Below are positions 1 to 9,990 of a stretch of 21,714 bases of DNA, one piece after another. Made by a program: the position numbers and the translations under genes. The DNA is from Ophiosphaerella korrae (lineage: Eukaryota > Ascomycota > Dothideomycetes > Pleosporales > Phaeosphaeriaceae): the NCBI GenBank assembly GCA_028456385.1, contig JALNQF010000572.1:1-21714 (forward strand), written 5' to 3'. Every line of letters begins with the position of its first letter. Positions within the stretch are counted from its first letter, which is position 1. A model generated the notes under the pieces. It worked only from the letters and a program-made list of their open reading frames with translations, ran no database searches and had not been told where the DNA came from.

Positions 1-306
1 AGATATCTATTAGTTCCTACTAGCTTCGCTAGTAGAATTCTACTACTCTTACTCTTAGAGTATAGTTTCTAAACTTTATACTATCTAGGTTAGTAAGCTA
101 GTACTATCTAGAGAGATATAACTAGATAACTTAATAAGGGCCCTTCTACTAAGGTTAGAGTTTCTACTATCTAGATTTATTCTAGTTACTAAATAAGTCT
201 TAGATAAGTACTAATATTCTCTTAGGTATATCTTTTATATATAACACCTTTTTAGTATTAAACTATTCTTTACTTTCTTCTCTTAGCCTAATTATATAAT
301 CTATAG
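1..306 (-). pseudogene. E2 integrase C-terminus (GPY/F module), decayed, cut off by E1 and by the window edge
   Basis: Read from 306 down to 1, this is the continuation of the E2 pol frame that stops at 7338. Joined with a single TATAG copy, the frame runs on without a shift into a stretch resembling the last module of gypsy integrases: the GPY-like core is coded around 142-131 (Gly-Pro-Tyr), followed by a Leu-Asn-Leu-Asp-Ser segment and a basic Arg-Val-Arg-Val-Val-Glu-Phe-Tyr tail. This module normally helps integrase bind DNA. Several in-frame TAG/TAA codons fall where Gln or Arg is expected, the RIP pattern. The end of the gene and the E2 3' LTR lie outside the window. Family assignment is from recognised motifs; the exact terminus is unknown. 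Confidence 0.75.
302..306. repeat. E1 target site duplication, left copy (TATAG)
   Basis: TATAG directly precedes the E1 5' LTR and is repeated at 7333-7337 directly after the 3' LTR. A five-base duplication is the size made by gypsy integrases. It fixes the element ends at 307 and 7332. Confidence 0.93.
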
Positions 307-735
307 TGTTACAGGTGTAATAGAAGAAATCGAGATAGAACTAATTAGTCCTGATCTAGGCGCTAACGAAGTATAGGACGAGCAGGGTAACGACCTCAAT
401 TAGGAGACTACACATAACTAGGACACCTAGGCTAATCTATAATCTGTAGACTCTTAGCATTAATAGATTATAGATTAAGACAATCTATAATCTATTAATC
501 TTAGTAACTATAGATTATAGATTACGACGAGTATATAGTTAGTAAGATACGTATTGTTAGGATAGTATTAGTAATTTAATCCTTTAACTATAGAACGCTA
601 ATATAGGATAGTTATAAAACATCTTCTATTGTTTATAAGTTATTATAGATTATAACCTAAGCTTTTACTATTAACTCTTAATCTACTAATACTCTTTAGG
701 TACTAAGAAGTTAACCTTAGTAACAGCCTATTACA
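307..735 (+). repeat. E1 5' LTR
   Basis: This 429-bp repeat starts TGTTACAGGTGTAA and ends GTAACAGCCTATTACA, giving the TG...CA ends of LTRs with a short terminal inverted repeat. It aligns without gaps to 6904-7332. By eye I count about 33 differences, all C/T or G/A transitions, with no transversion and no indel. A TATA-like stretch lies near 613-619. No clear tRNA-type primer site follows the LTR; an original TGG would have become TAG, and self-priming, known in some chromoviruses, is possible. Confidence 0.95.
461..497. repeat. 16-bp perfect inverted repeat in the E1 5' LTR
   Basis: Bases 461-476 (TAATAGATTATAGATT) pair exactly with 482-497 around a five-base loop (AAGAC). Related copies of the same AGATTATAGATT word lie at 434-444 (reverse) and 511-522. 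The 3' LTR keeps the structure at 7058-7094 with one mismatch. It could be a hairpin in RNA or a cluster of binding sites; function unknown. Confidence 0.85.
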
Positions 736-751
736 CTTTACCAATCTAGTT

Positions 752-1960
752 ATTAAGAGAAGCGAAGCGTAAGTAGCGCATAGTCTAGCTAACACGATAG
801 TAGAAAGTTTAACTAAAACAAGTAAAGCCCCTAAGAGTAGTTATAAGTCTAACAGCACTGTATAGGAAATAATTAAGGACTAAATTAATAATCTAATCTT
901 AGATAAAGAAGATATAAAAATAGTAATTAATACTTTAGAAATATAGAACAAGGAACTACAAGATTACGCAAAGTAGAATAAAGTATAGATTAAAGCTATT
1001 ATTAAAGGTTAGAATTAGATAGAACTAATTATATAACGTCTAGTAATAAGTGCGACAAAGAAACTACCTAAGATACCTATCCTTAAGAAGTTTAATAGAA
1101 CAAGGGAGAAACTAAGACCTTTTATTACTTTAGTATAACTCTAGATAGATGTACAAGTACTATACTTTAATATAGAAGAAAAAAAGGTAATATATAGTAG
1201 GTTGCACCTCAAGGAAGACGCGATAAGATAGTACAAACCTTACTAGATAGACTATACGACACACTCTCTAATAACCTAGAAGGACAAAACTAAAGCTATT
1301 TTTAGAAGTTATAAGTACTTTACTAAACGAATAAGAGTAGTATTTAGGGACATAGACGTTACCTAATAAGCTAAAGAGTAGCTAGAAAAGCTTATATAGA
1401 GTTAAAGTGTTCTAAAGTATATATTATAGTTTAAACAACTATCTTAGAATATAGAATAGAATAAGTTAGCTTTAATATTACGATTTAAGTAAGGACTAAA
1501 CTCTAAGATCTAATACGAGATAATATATATAGAGAAACTAAGGACACTAGAAGCCCTAAAGTAATAGGTAATATAAATTAACAATAATCTTTAAGAATAG
1601 AAGAAGAATAAATATAGAGGTTACACCTAGAACTATAATAAGGGAGACCCTATAATCCTTAACGCTAATAAAGATAGAAAGAAAAAGAAGAATAAAGACT
1701 TTACGTGCTTTAACTATAGTAAACTAGGCTACTACGCGAAAGACTACTAATTAAAGAAAAGAAAGGACACAGCATATTATAAATACAAGAAACCTAGATA
1801 CTTTGTAAAAGACTACAAGAATAAGGACCTAAAGAAAGAAACCTAGTTAAAGACAACTAAAAAGAAGAAAGAAGCACTACAAGCATAAGCTAAACCTTAA
1901 GAGAAAGTAGCTAGGAGTAAAGAAATATAACACATAATACTCTATTAGACCTTTTATTAT
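752..1960 (+). pseudogene. E1 gag region with two CCHC zinc knuckles, decayed
   Basis: Gag would form the virus-like particle and bind the element RNA. The start is not certain because no intact ATG remains; the frame is recognisable from about 752-800. A conserved capsid-like block around 1065-1560 includes Lys-Leu-Pro-Lys-Ile-Pro followed by a segment rich in Phe, Tyr and Trp-to-stop sites, typical of gypsy Gag. Two zinc knuckles follow in the same frame: 1706-1747 (Cys-x2-Cys-x4-His-x4-Cys, only the first Cys kept, the others now Tyr) and about 1775-1816 (all Cys and His now Tyr, one Gly now Arg). Lys-rich stretches lie around the knuckles. Stops are all TAG/TAA. The frame continues into pol without a shift, so the element probably made one Gag-Pol polyprotein. 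Confidence 0.85.
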
Positions 1961-3560
1961 AAAGACAACTACTATATACATCTTTTTAGTAAATAGGGAG
2001 TAAGATACTTCTTATAATAGAGATAGAGAGTAGCTGTAACAAAAGAAAGAATAAAAGCTTAGCTAGAAGAAATAGCCTAAGTAATAGACCTACTAGTAGA
2101 AGATCTAGAAGGGGAAGAGCCCCTAGTACTATTAATCTAGGCTAAAGGACTAGTACTAGATAAAGAGACTACTACAACTACCTCTAAAGGACTATAAAGA
2201 AGTAAGAGATAAGTTAGTATAAGAGATATAGAGTATACCTAGCTAACAATATATAGTTACAACAGCTACACAATAAGTAATATAGAGGAACGAAATAAAG
2301 AATAGAAGTTTGTTTAGAAATACTTACTAGTTATAAGTATAGAGGAAGCGTACAAAGACTAGAAAGAACGTAATCCTAAAAAAATAAAGTTTATACTATT
2401 TTAAAAATAGATAAAGTAATACATAGTTATAGTAGGAAGAATACCTATAAAAAGAGAATAGTAATACCTTGTAAGAAAGACGCAATAGATTAACAAAGCC
2501 TACACACCTAGAGTACTAGTAGTATACTATATCCTAATAATAGATACACCTAGTAGAAGTAAATACTAGGAAGGGGATAATAAAATAATAGATCTAAAAC
2601 ACCTAGCACACTTTAAAGTATTATAGATATTATACCTAGATAAGAATTATATTATATATAGAAACCCTAAAGCAAATAATAGCGTATAGCTTATAAGGAG
2701 AAAAGGCTATAACTATATAAGAGCAATTCTAGCAGAAAACATCTAAGGATAAGAAGTAATCCTAGAAGATAGATATATAGTAGTAAGACTAGGCCTAAAA
2801 CTATCTAAGAAATACGTCTAAAGAAGACTATAATATAAATATATATACAATAAATATCTAAAACACAAAGAATATAAACTTAAAGTAGGCCTATAGCCTT
2901 AAAAAGATAGACAATTTATAAAGTTGCCTAAGCAAGAAAAACTAGAAGGTATAAGAGGCCTACACATTATAAAAACAAGTACATACTAAAGAAAGAAAGT
3001 ATAACTAATAATTAATAGTAGAGCTATAAGAAACTTTATATTAAAGAAGTTTATAGAAACACAAGGAATAAAGTATATAACGAAGAAATACTCTTAATAA
3101 CTAAGTACAATTAAAGGAAAACTATTCTAAGAACTAATATAGTTTGAAACAGCACCTTTAATACTAAGGTTAGAAGGACTAGAAATTAAGAACATAGTTA
3201 TAGACATAACGACAATTAATAACGAATAAGATATAATATTAGGTATACTATAGTTATAGATAACTAACCTATACATTAATTAGAGAATAGGAAAGATTAA
3301 CTACTATAGAATAGACACGTTAAAGGCCTACAAGAACACCTATAAGAGAGAATTCTTAGAAGAATATAAGAAATAAGAAGAATAGCTTATAGAACCTAAA
3401 GATTACCTTCTAGAATATTAACTATAGGACCTAGCAATAGAAATAGAAGAAGGAAAAGACGTAGAGTAGAGCCTAGTTTATTAAAAAACAGAAGAAGAGT
3501 TAAAAATTAAATAAACATTTATCTAAAACGTAATAAAAAAAGGATAGATAAGAGAATCTA
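1961..3560 (+). pseudogene. E1 protease and flanking linker of the polyprotein, decayed
   Basis: The frame runs on from gag through a charged, poorly conserved linker (about 1961-2980) that I cannot assign to a domain. The retropepsin core is at 3014-3025, where the expected Asp-Ser-Gly-Ala now reads Asn-Ser-Arg-Ala, followed by Ile-Arg-Asn-Phe-Ile. The aspartate-to-asparagine and glycine-to-arginine changes are single G-to-A transitions. An Ile-Ile-Leu-Gly-Ile stretch near 3235-3250 fits the second conserved protease motif. The enzyme would have cut the polyprotein inside the particle. About 3260-3560 links the protease to RT and is rich in Glu and Lys. Confidence 0.75.
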
Positions 3561-4740
3561 AATCCTTAGTAGCTTATAGACTTATCTTTATAGATAAGAA
3601 AGGGATAAATAATAAAAGACCTTGCGTAGACTTTAGGAAAACTAACGTAGTTATAAACAAGAACTAATACCCTTTACTAAGGATAGATATAATATAAGAT
3701 AAACTACGGAAGGTAACAATCTTTACAAAGTTAGACATCTAGAACGCCTACTACTAAATTAGAATTAAAGAAGGCGACAAATAGAAAACAGTATTTAGAA
3801 CACAATAGGGATTATATAAATATTTAGTTATACTGTTTAGCTTAATAAATATACTAGTAGTATTCTAAGAAAAGATTAATATAGTACTAAGAGAGTACTT
3901 AGACATATTTATATTTGTATACTTAGACAATATCCTTATATTCTTAGAAATAGAGGAAGAACACGTACAATATATATACAAAGTACTAGAAAAACTAGTA
4001 GAAGCTAAAATATTTCTTAAGATAAGAAAATGCGAGTTCTATACAAAAGAAATAGATTTCCTAGGGTTTATTATAGAACTAGGAAAGATTAAGATTAATC
4101 TAGAGAAGATTAAGTTAATTAACAAATAGCTAATACTAAGAAACCTAAAAGAAGTACAACAATTTTATAGGCTAGCTAACTTCTATAGAAAGTTAATAGT
4201 AAGATAGTCTAAAGATATAAAACTAATAACAAGACTTATAAAAAAAGATACGCTGTTTAAATAGATAAAAGAATGCAACGAGGTATTTAAGAAGATTAAG
4301 AAGAAGTTTATAGAAAACCTAGTTATTAGAATATATAACCTAGACCTACTAGTAATAGTAAAGATAGACGTATCTAACTTAGTCTATAGAATAGCACTAA
4401 TACAGGAAGACCTAGAGACTAAAAAAGAATACTTAGTTGAGTACTTCTCTAAGAAAATAAAGATAGTAGAACTTAACTACCTAATCTACGATAAAGAAAT
4501 ACTAGTAATCTACAAAGTATTTAAGTAATAGAGAGTATACCTACAAGGAGCAAAATATTAGACAAAGGTCTATATAGACTATAAGAATCTTATAGGATTT
4601 ATAATAAATAAAGAATTATTATAACACTATACAAGATAGTAGGAGTACTTATTAACATTTAATATAGAAATTATACATACAAAAGAGAAAGACAATTAGT
4701 TCGTAGACGCTCTTAGTAGAAGACTAGACTTATAAGAAGA
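3561..4740 (+). pseudogene. E1 reverse transcriptase and RNase H, decayed
   Basis: RT would copy the element RNA to DNA and RNase H would remove the RNA strand. RT motifs in order: Arg-Pro-Cys-Val-Asp-Phe-Arg at 3617-3637, Phe-Thr-Lys-Leu-Asp around 3720-3740 (the first catalytic Asp is kept), Ile-Lys-Glu-Gly-Asp near 3765, and the palm motif at 3920-3931, where Tyr-Leu-Asp-Asp now reads Tyr-Leu-Asp-Asn. RNase H runs from about 4350 (Lys-Ile-Asp-Val-Ser-Asn, where Asp-Ala-Ser-Asp is usual) through Tyr-Phe-Ser-Lys-Lys (near 4443) and Asp-Lys-Glu-Ile-Leu (near 4493) to the Asp-Ala-Leu-Ser-Arg-Arg motif near 4708-4725. Stops replace Gln, Trp and Arg codons throughout. The frame is unbroken by indels as far as I can follow it. 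Confidence 0.92.
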
Positions 4741-6223
4741 AGTAAGCGCTACTAGTATAGTTCTAATTAAGAATAAAGAAGGACACTTAGTCCTAAATAT
4801 ATATAAAATAGCTGCAACACTTAAAAGGAAGAGTAGCGAGCTAGATAAATAGATTTAGAAAATAACAAAAGAAGTATCTAAAGAAATAGAAAAACTAGAA
4901 ATCTAAGAAGGATTTGCACAAGCCTATAGAAGAACATATATTCTAAAGAAGATCTAGAGAGAATTTATACGATAATTCTATAAATTGCTAGTATATAGTT
5001 ACTAAGGTATTAAGAAAATATTAGATAGATTACTACGAGACTATTACATTCTAAAAGCAAGATAATTAGTAATAGAAGTACTACAAGACTATATAGAATG
5101 CTAGAAGAATAAATATAGTAGATATACACTATATAGAATATTACAACTAGTAGAAGTACTAGAACAACTATAGGGAGTTATTACAATAGACTTTATTACG
5201 AAGTTACTAAAGTCTAAGGACCTAATATTAGGGGTCAAATATAATAGAATCTTAACGATAGTAGATAAGCTTATAAAGTATACATACTTTAGACTATATA
5301 AAAAAAAAAGTAGGATAGAGGTTACTACATACTAGGTTCTAGGAACTATAATTAGTTAATATAGACTACTAGATAAGATTATTATAGATAGAGACGTACG
5401 ATTTATATTAAAACTATAGGGAACAATAACAGCGTAATTAGGAATTAAATATACAATGTCTATAGTATATTACCTACAAATAGATAGATAGTTAGAACGA
5501 ATAAATTAGATAGTAGAATAATACCTAAGATACTACCTTAACTACAACTAAAATAATTAGGTATAGTTACTACCTATAGCATAGTTAGCATATAATAGCG
5601 CAAAGAACGTAGTAATAGGAGTATTACTCTTCTTTACGAACTACGGATTTGAGCCTAACGTATACTAGATACTAAGAAATTAGATATCTTAGTCTCTAAA
5701 AGGAGAAAGTTTTACTAACAGACTTAAGAATATATACAATTAACTAAGACAAGATATAGAATTCCTATATAATTGTATAGCAAAATACTACGACAAGAAG
5801 TATAAAAAAGAACCTTAATTTAGAGAAAGAGAAAAAGTATAGTTAGTATAGAAGAATATTAAAAGTAAGAGACTAAGCTTAAAATTAGACTACGTTAAAA
5901 TAGGACTATATAAAATTAAGAAAGAAGTTATACTAGTTATATTTAAATTAAAGCTACTAAATAGGATAAAGATATACCTAATATTCTACGTAGCCCTACT
6001 AGAACAAGCACTACAAGAAGTAGAACTACTAGTATACAAAATAGACATATATAGAGAACAAGAGGAATAGGAAGTTAAAGAAATCCTATAATACTAGTTC
6101 TACAATAGAAGAAACTACTACTTAGTAGAATAGATAGGTATAGATAAAAAAGGACAACTATAAGAGAAAATATAGGAACTAGAAGATAATCTTAATTACT
6201 CTAAGAAACTAGAGGAGTTCTAA
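4741..6223 (+). pseudogene. E1 integrase with C-terminal chromodomain, decayed
   Basis: Integrase would insert the DNA copy. The HHCC zinc region spans about 4994-5110: both His now Tyr (4994, 5000), one Cys kept at 5099. The catalytic triad is still coded: Asp at 5189-5191 (before Phe-Ile-Thr-Lys), Asp at 5387-5389 and Glu at 5495-5497, with 35 residues between the last two, the classical D-D-35-E spacing. After the core come a basic linker and, at about 6062-6220, a chromodomain: a Val-Lys-Glu-Ile-Leu start, Tyr-Leu-Val-(Lys)-(Trp), Gly, Glu-Asn/Asp-Leu and Leu-Glu-Glu-Phe. Chromodomains of this type are known to steer integration to methylated-histone chromatin. The frame meets TAA at 6221-6223; this could be the real end or another mutated Gln codon. 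Confidence 0.9.
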
Positions 6224-6887
6224 AGTTAAAACCCTCTAGAACGCCTAGCGGCGAACTAAGAGAACTAATATTACTAACGATAGATAGAGAGATAATAAAG
6301 ACGTCTAGCGCAGGACCTACTACAGTAATACTAAACGCCTTATCTAAGTCTAGCTTAGCTTCTAGAGCTACTAACTGCTCAGCTAATTTCTTATTATTTA
6401 AGGCCTTTATTTTACAAAGACAAGAGAGATAAGCTTAATTCTCTACTAGCTTACTCTACACAAGCTCCTAGATATACTTACACTTAGCTTCGGCCTCTAC
6501 AATTTAAGATAGTAATTTCTCTTAAGTCTAGTTAACAGCTTTCCCTATTATCGTTAAGCCTAAACGCAAGAATAAGTATAATAAACTTACACTTAGAAAG
6601 AGAAACACTAAATACGTTATAAGAGCTATATATATTTGCACGAATATACGCTTTATAAGCCCTACTATCGTTCGTAGAAATAATACAAGGAAGGGACTTA
6701 GGGTTTAACTTAGGAGAAGCACAATAAGAATAAGGAAACATTTTAACACTATTACGTAACACGCAATTAGTAAGAAGATAGTAACAACATGTAGATAAAA
6801 TAGTTATAAAGGAGGATAAAGAACTCTATATTAATAAAGAAACTAGACTAATAACTCTAGCTCTAGGACAAGTAAACTAAGACCTAC
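6224..6887. other. E1 region between pol and 3' LTR, open on both strands
   Basis: This 660-bp stretch follows the integrase frame. A 76-codon frame with an ATG is open on the minus strand at 6762-6532. A different minus frame over about 6530-6240 reads, with only TAG/TAA breaks, as a Glu/Lys/Ala/Leu-rich stretch that could form a coiled coil. On the plus strand one frame from 6225 is also free of stops for about 60 codons. RIP removes TGA and makes TAG/TAA, so openness on this A/T-rich DNA is weak evidence. I recognise no domain. It may be a 3' untranslated region or the relic of an extra, possibly antisense, gene. Confidence 0.5.
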
Positions 6888-6903
6888 TTAGGAGGGGAGA
6901 TAG
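6888..6903 (+). promoter_or_regulatory. E1 polypurine tract
   Basis: AGGAGGGGAGATAG immediately precedes the TG of the 3' LTR. Purine runs here prime plus-strand DNA synthesis in LTR elements. E4 has a similar GAGGGATAG before its LTR. Confidence 0.8.
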
Positions 6904-7332
6904 TGTTATAGGTGTAACAAAAGAAATTAAGATAGAACTAATTAGTCTTGATCTAGGCGCTAACGAAGTATAAGACAAGCAGGGTAACAACCTTAATTAG
7001 GAGACTATACATAACTAGGACACCTAAGCTAATCTATAATCTATAGACTCTTAGCATTAATAGATTATAGATTAAGACGATCTATAATCTATTAATCTTA
7101 GTAACTATAGATTATAGATTACGACAAGTATATAGTTAGTAAGATGCGTATTGTTAGGATAGTATTAGTAATTTAATCCTTTAACTACGGAACGCTAATA
7201 CAAGATAGTTGTAAAATATCTTCTATTGTTTATAAGTTATTGTAGATTATAACCTAAGCTTTTACTATTAACTCTTAACCTACTAATACCTCTTAGGTAC
7301 TAGGAAGTTGACCCTAGTAACAGCCCGTTATA
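6904..7332 (+). repeat. E1 3' LTR
   Basis: This second 429-bp copy starts TGTTATAGGTGTAACA and ends GTAACAGCCCGTTATA. The last base pair of the original TG...CA end has become TA. It is colinear with 307-735; differences are transitions only. The inverted repeat corresponding to 461-497 is at 7058-7094. Confidence 0.95.
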
Positions 7333-7337
7333 TATAG
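7333..7337. repeat. E1 target site duplication, right copy (TATAG)
   Basis: TATAG follows the 3' LTR directly and matches 302-306. E2 pol resumes immediately to its right. Confidence 0.93.
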
Positions 7338-8445
7338 CTTCTTAGAGTCTATTATTATATTTATTAAACTACTAGGCTTATAATACTAGGAGCGTAGTAG
7401 TATTATAAACTTCTAACTATAAGAGGGTTTACTATATAGAGACGTAAAGTTTAATAGGTAAGACTTATTCTTAGCTATATATAAAGTATATTAGTATCTC
7501 TCTAGTACTATATTTTACTATAACCTTATCTACCTATAGCGCGTAAAGTAGATTATCTACCTAATTACCTTTAATCTTTTAGAGGGTAGCTACTAACTCT
7601 TTATAGCCTCTTTTAATTATTCTTTAACTTTAGAAGTAATAGGTACTTCTAATAACTCTTTAGATACTATATAAGTAAGTAAGGTTAGTAACTAGTCTTT
7701 TATTTTCTAGTCTTCTATCTACTATTATTTTAAATAGTACTCTCTATCTTAAGAATATATCTTATTTTAGGAACTTTATAATAGCTTCTAATATATTAAC
7801 TCTAAGAGCTTTAGCTTCTATATATAAGCTTATAAAGTCTTAATATATAATTATATATCTTTTACTTTCTTTACTATTAGGTATATAAACTATATCTAGT
7901 ATAATTTATCTCTATAGGACTTTAGGTCTTTAATTTAGGTATAGCTCTTCCTCTACTATCTAAAGTAAATAAAATTAATATTCTTAGTAAGATTTTATAT
8001 AGGTTTCTACATCTTTAAATATATTTAGCTAGAAATATTACGTCTAGATCTTTTGCTATATTCTTTCTTAGCCTTAGTATCTACTTTTATTGTATAGTAC
8101 TTTTAGAATCTCTAGTTACTCTTTTTTCTTATCTACTACTCTTTTTAGTAAGTACTATTTAGAGCCTTTAGCTTATAAGAGTCCTTATATAACCTTATAC
8201 TTTTACGTATTTCTATAGAGCTTTTAGGTGTCTATTTTACTTATTCTAGCTAGAGTTTATAGTATTACTAGCTATTTTGTAATATTGCGTAGAAAAGGCG
8301 TTTCTAGAGTATCTAGCACGCTTAGGTCTATTTCTATCTTTAAGTATATAAATTCTAGGTCCTAAGAGCTTATCTATAGTAAGATAAAAGTTATAGACCC
8401 TAGATAGTAGTCTATAAATTCTTCTACGTCTTCTTTAAGCTCTTT
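7338..8445 (-). pseudogene. E2 integrase zinc-binding and catalytic core, decayed
   Basis: Read on the minus strand from 8445 downward in the same frame as RT. The HHCC region is around 8090-7975: Arg-Tyr-(His)-x-Gly near 8085 and two former Cys codons, now Tyr and stop-flanked, near 7995-7980. Catalytic Asp codons are at 7896-7894 (Leu-Asp-Ile-Val-Tyr) and 7719-7717 (Ile-Ile-Val-Asp). The Glu position, 7614-7612, now codes Lys before Arg-Gly-Tyr, a single G-to-A change. There are 34 residues between the second Asp and this site, as in the fungal gypsy lineage with Glu-Arg-Gly-His. The reading frame is cut at 7338 by E1 and continues at 306. Stops are TAG/TAA at expected Gln and Trp sites. 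Confidence 0.9.
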
Positions 8446-9990
8446 TAGTAGCTACTATCTTAGTAGCTCTAGTTACTTTAAGAGAGTATCTACTACTACG
8501 TTCTTTTTCCTAGCTATATACTTTATATTAAATTCCTATATATTTAGAAGGGTAAGCTATCTTGTAATTAGAGCTCTTAGGAAGTCGCTAGCGCTTTAAT
8601 TAAGTTAATCTATAAGTATATAAGTATCTATTTCTACTATAAAATAAACTCTATAGATCTATAAGTAGAATTTCTTAAGTACTAGTAGTATAGCTTTATA
8701 CTTATATTTCCTAGAATCCTAGTTATACTCTAAAAGTAACTATACTCCTAATTTATAGTATACTACGTTCTAATAGCCTTTTAGGTTTTCTTACTAGAGT
8801 ACTACGCCTTAACTCTTTTTACTTCTATTAACTAATATAATAATTAGTTTAATAGGCTTACTATAGTCTATAGAGACTAATACTAGTATACTAGTTAGTT
8901 AGGTTTTTAATTTATCTATAGTAAGAGAAGCTTCTTAACTCTATTTAAATTCTTTATTCTTCTTTAGTAGCTTAAATAGTAGTATTACTATCTTAGTAAA
9001 ACTTTTAATCTAGATTCTATAGTATACGTAAAAGCTAATAAATATTTAGACTTCTCTTAGAGATCTATAGGCTAGCTATTTAATTATCTTTTAGACCTTC
9101 TTATTAGCTAAGTACTAGCCCTCTTTATCTACTATATACTCTACAATCTCTATAGAGTTGTAGTACTAATCTAATTTAAGACCTAAAGTAGTAGTACTAG
9201 CTCTCTTAAAGTTACGTAAAACTTTATCTATATTAATAATATATTTACTAATAAACCTTTAGATCTTAGGTTCTAGTAAGTCTAAGTTATAGTCTATTTT
9301 TAGGCCTTTTACTACGATGTTATCTATATATAATATATAGCTAGTTAGAATTAATTCTTATAAGATTTTAGTTACTACTTGTATAAACTTAGTAATAGAG
9401 TTTATAGTACTTATAAGTAGAGTATATTACTATACTAGTCTATAAGTTAGCGTATAAAATACTATAAGTAGTCTAGAGTCCTAATAGAGCTCTACTTAAT
9501 TATATCTAGAAAAGAAGTCTATTAGGGATATAACGTAGTAACCTACAAATTCCTCTAAGAATTTATCTAGGTTTAGAAGTAGGTTAGTATCTCTAATAGT
9601 TATACTATTAGTACGCTAGGTATTATTAATAAGTTAGTATCCTTAGTCTTTTTTCTTTACTAGAAACTAGAAGTTACTATATAGGCTTTTGCTTAATTTA
9701 AGGACCCTTTAGTCTAACTATTCCTAAATTATCTTATTAACTACTTCTCTTAGTTTATAAGGTATAAGGAAGCTATCTTCTTTTTAGGCCTTATAAGGTA
9801 CTATATTAATTTAAACTAGTAAGATAACGTTAAAGTAGATATAGCCTAATTCTATAAAGTTAAAGCTTAACGTAGCTTCTTAATATAGAAAAACTTTAAT
9901 TAGTATCTCTCTTTCTCTTAGCTATAGCTAGTTAGCAATCTTTATTTTTACTAGTTATTCTTCTATAACCTAAGTACCTATAGAAAAAGG
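8446..9990 (-). pseudogene. E2 reverse transcriptase and RNase H, decayed
   Basis: Minus-strand RT motifs in order: Phe-Leu-Val-Lys-Lys-Lys-Asp near 9660, Leu-Ile-Asn-Asn near 9635, Ser-Leu-Ile-Asp-Phe-Phe-Ser (the Asp at 9519-9517), and the palm motif at 9330-9319, where Tyr-Ile-Asp-Asp now reads Tyr-Ile-Asp-Asn. The RNase H region follows: Val-Ser-Ile-Asp-Tyr-Ser-Lys-Pro near 8880-8850, a Leu-Glu-Tyr-Asn motif near 8740, and a Gly-Lys-Lys-Asn-Val-Val-Ala-Asp-like motif (Gly now Arg, Ala now Val) at about 8510-8480 that closes the domain. The Phe-Phe-Ser wording of the catalytic RT motif separates this element from chromoviruses such as E1. The N-terminal boundary is approximate. Confidence 0.92.

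Larger units (their letters stand above)
307..7332 (+). mobile_element. E1: full-length chromodomain Ty3/gypsy retrotransposon (chromovirus), RIP-decayed
   Basis: A 7026-bp element with two 429-bp LTRs, five-base target duplications (TATAG), a purine tract before the 3' LTR and one gag-pol frame (codon starts at positions equal to 2 modulo 3) from about 752 to 6223. Domain order is Gag with two zinc knuckles, protease, RT, RNase H, integrase, chromodomain. That order and the C-terminal chromodomain place it among fungal chromoviruses. It lies inside the integrase of E2 in the opposite orientation. Dozens of in-frame TAG/TAA codons and Asp-to-Asn, Cys-to-Tyr, His-to-Tyr and Gly-to-Arg changes make it inactive. 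LTR differences are all transitions, so the copy was mutated after insertion. Confidence 0.95.

Noticed and set aside
307..725. Shorter E1 LTR of 419 bp ending at GTAACA (725 and 7322)
   Set aside because: Similarity continues ten bases further, and only ends at 735 and 7332 give the matching TATAG target duplication.
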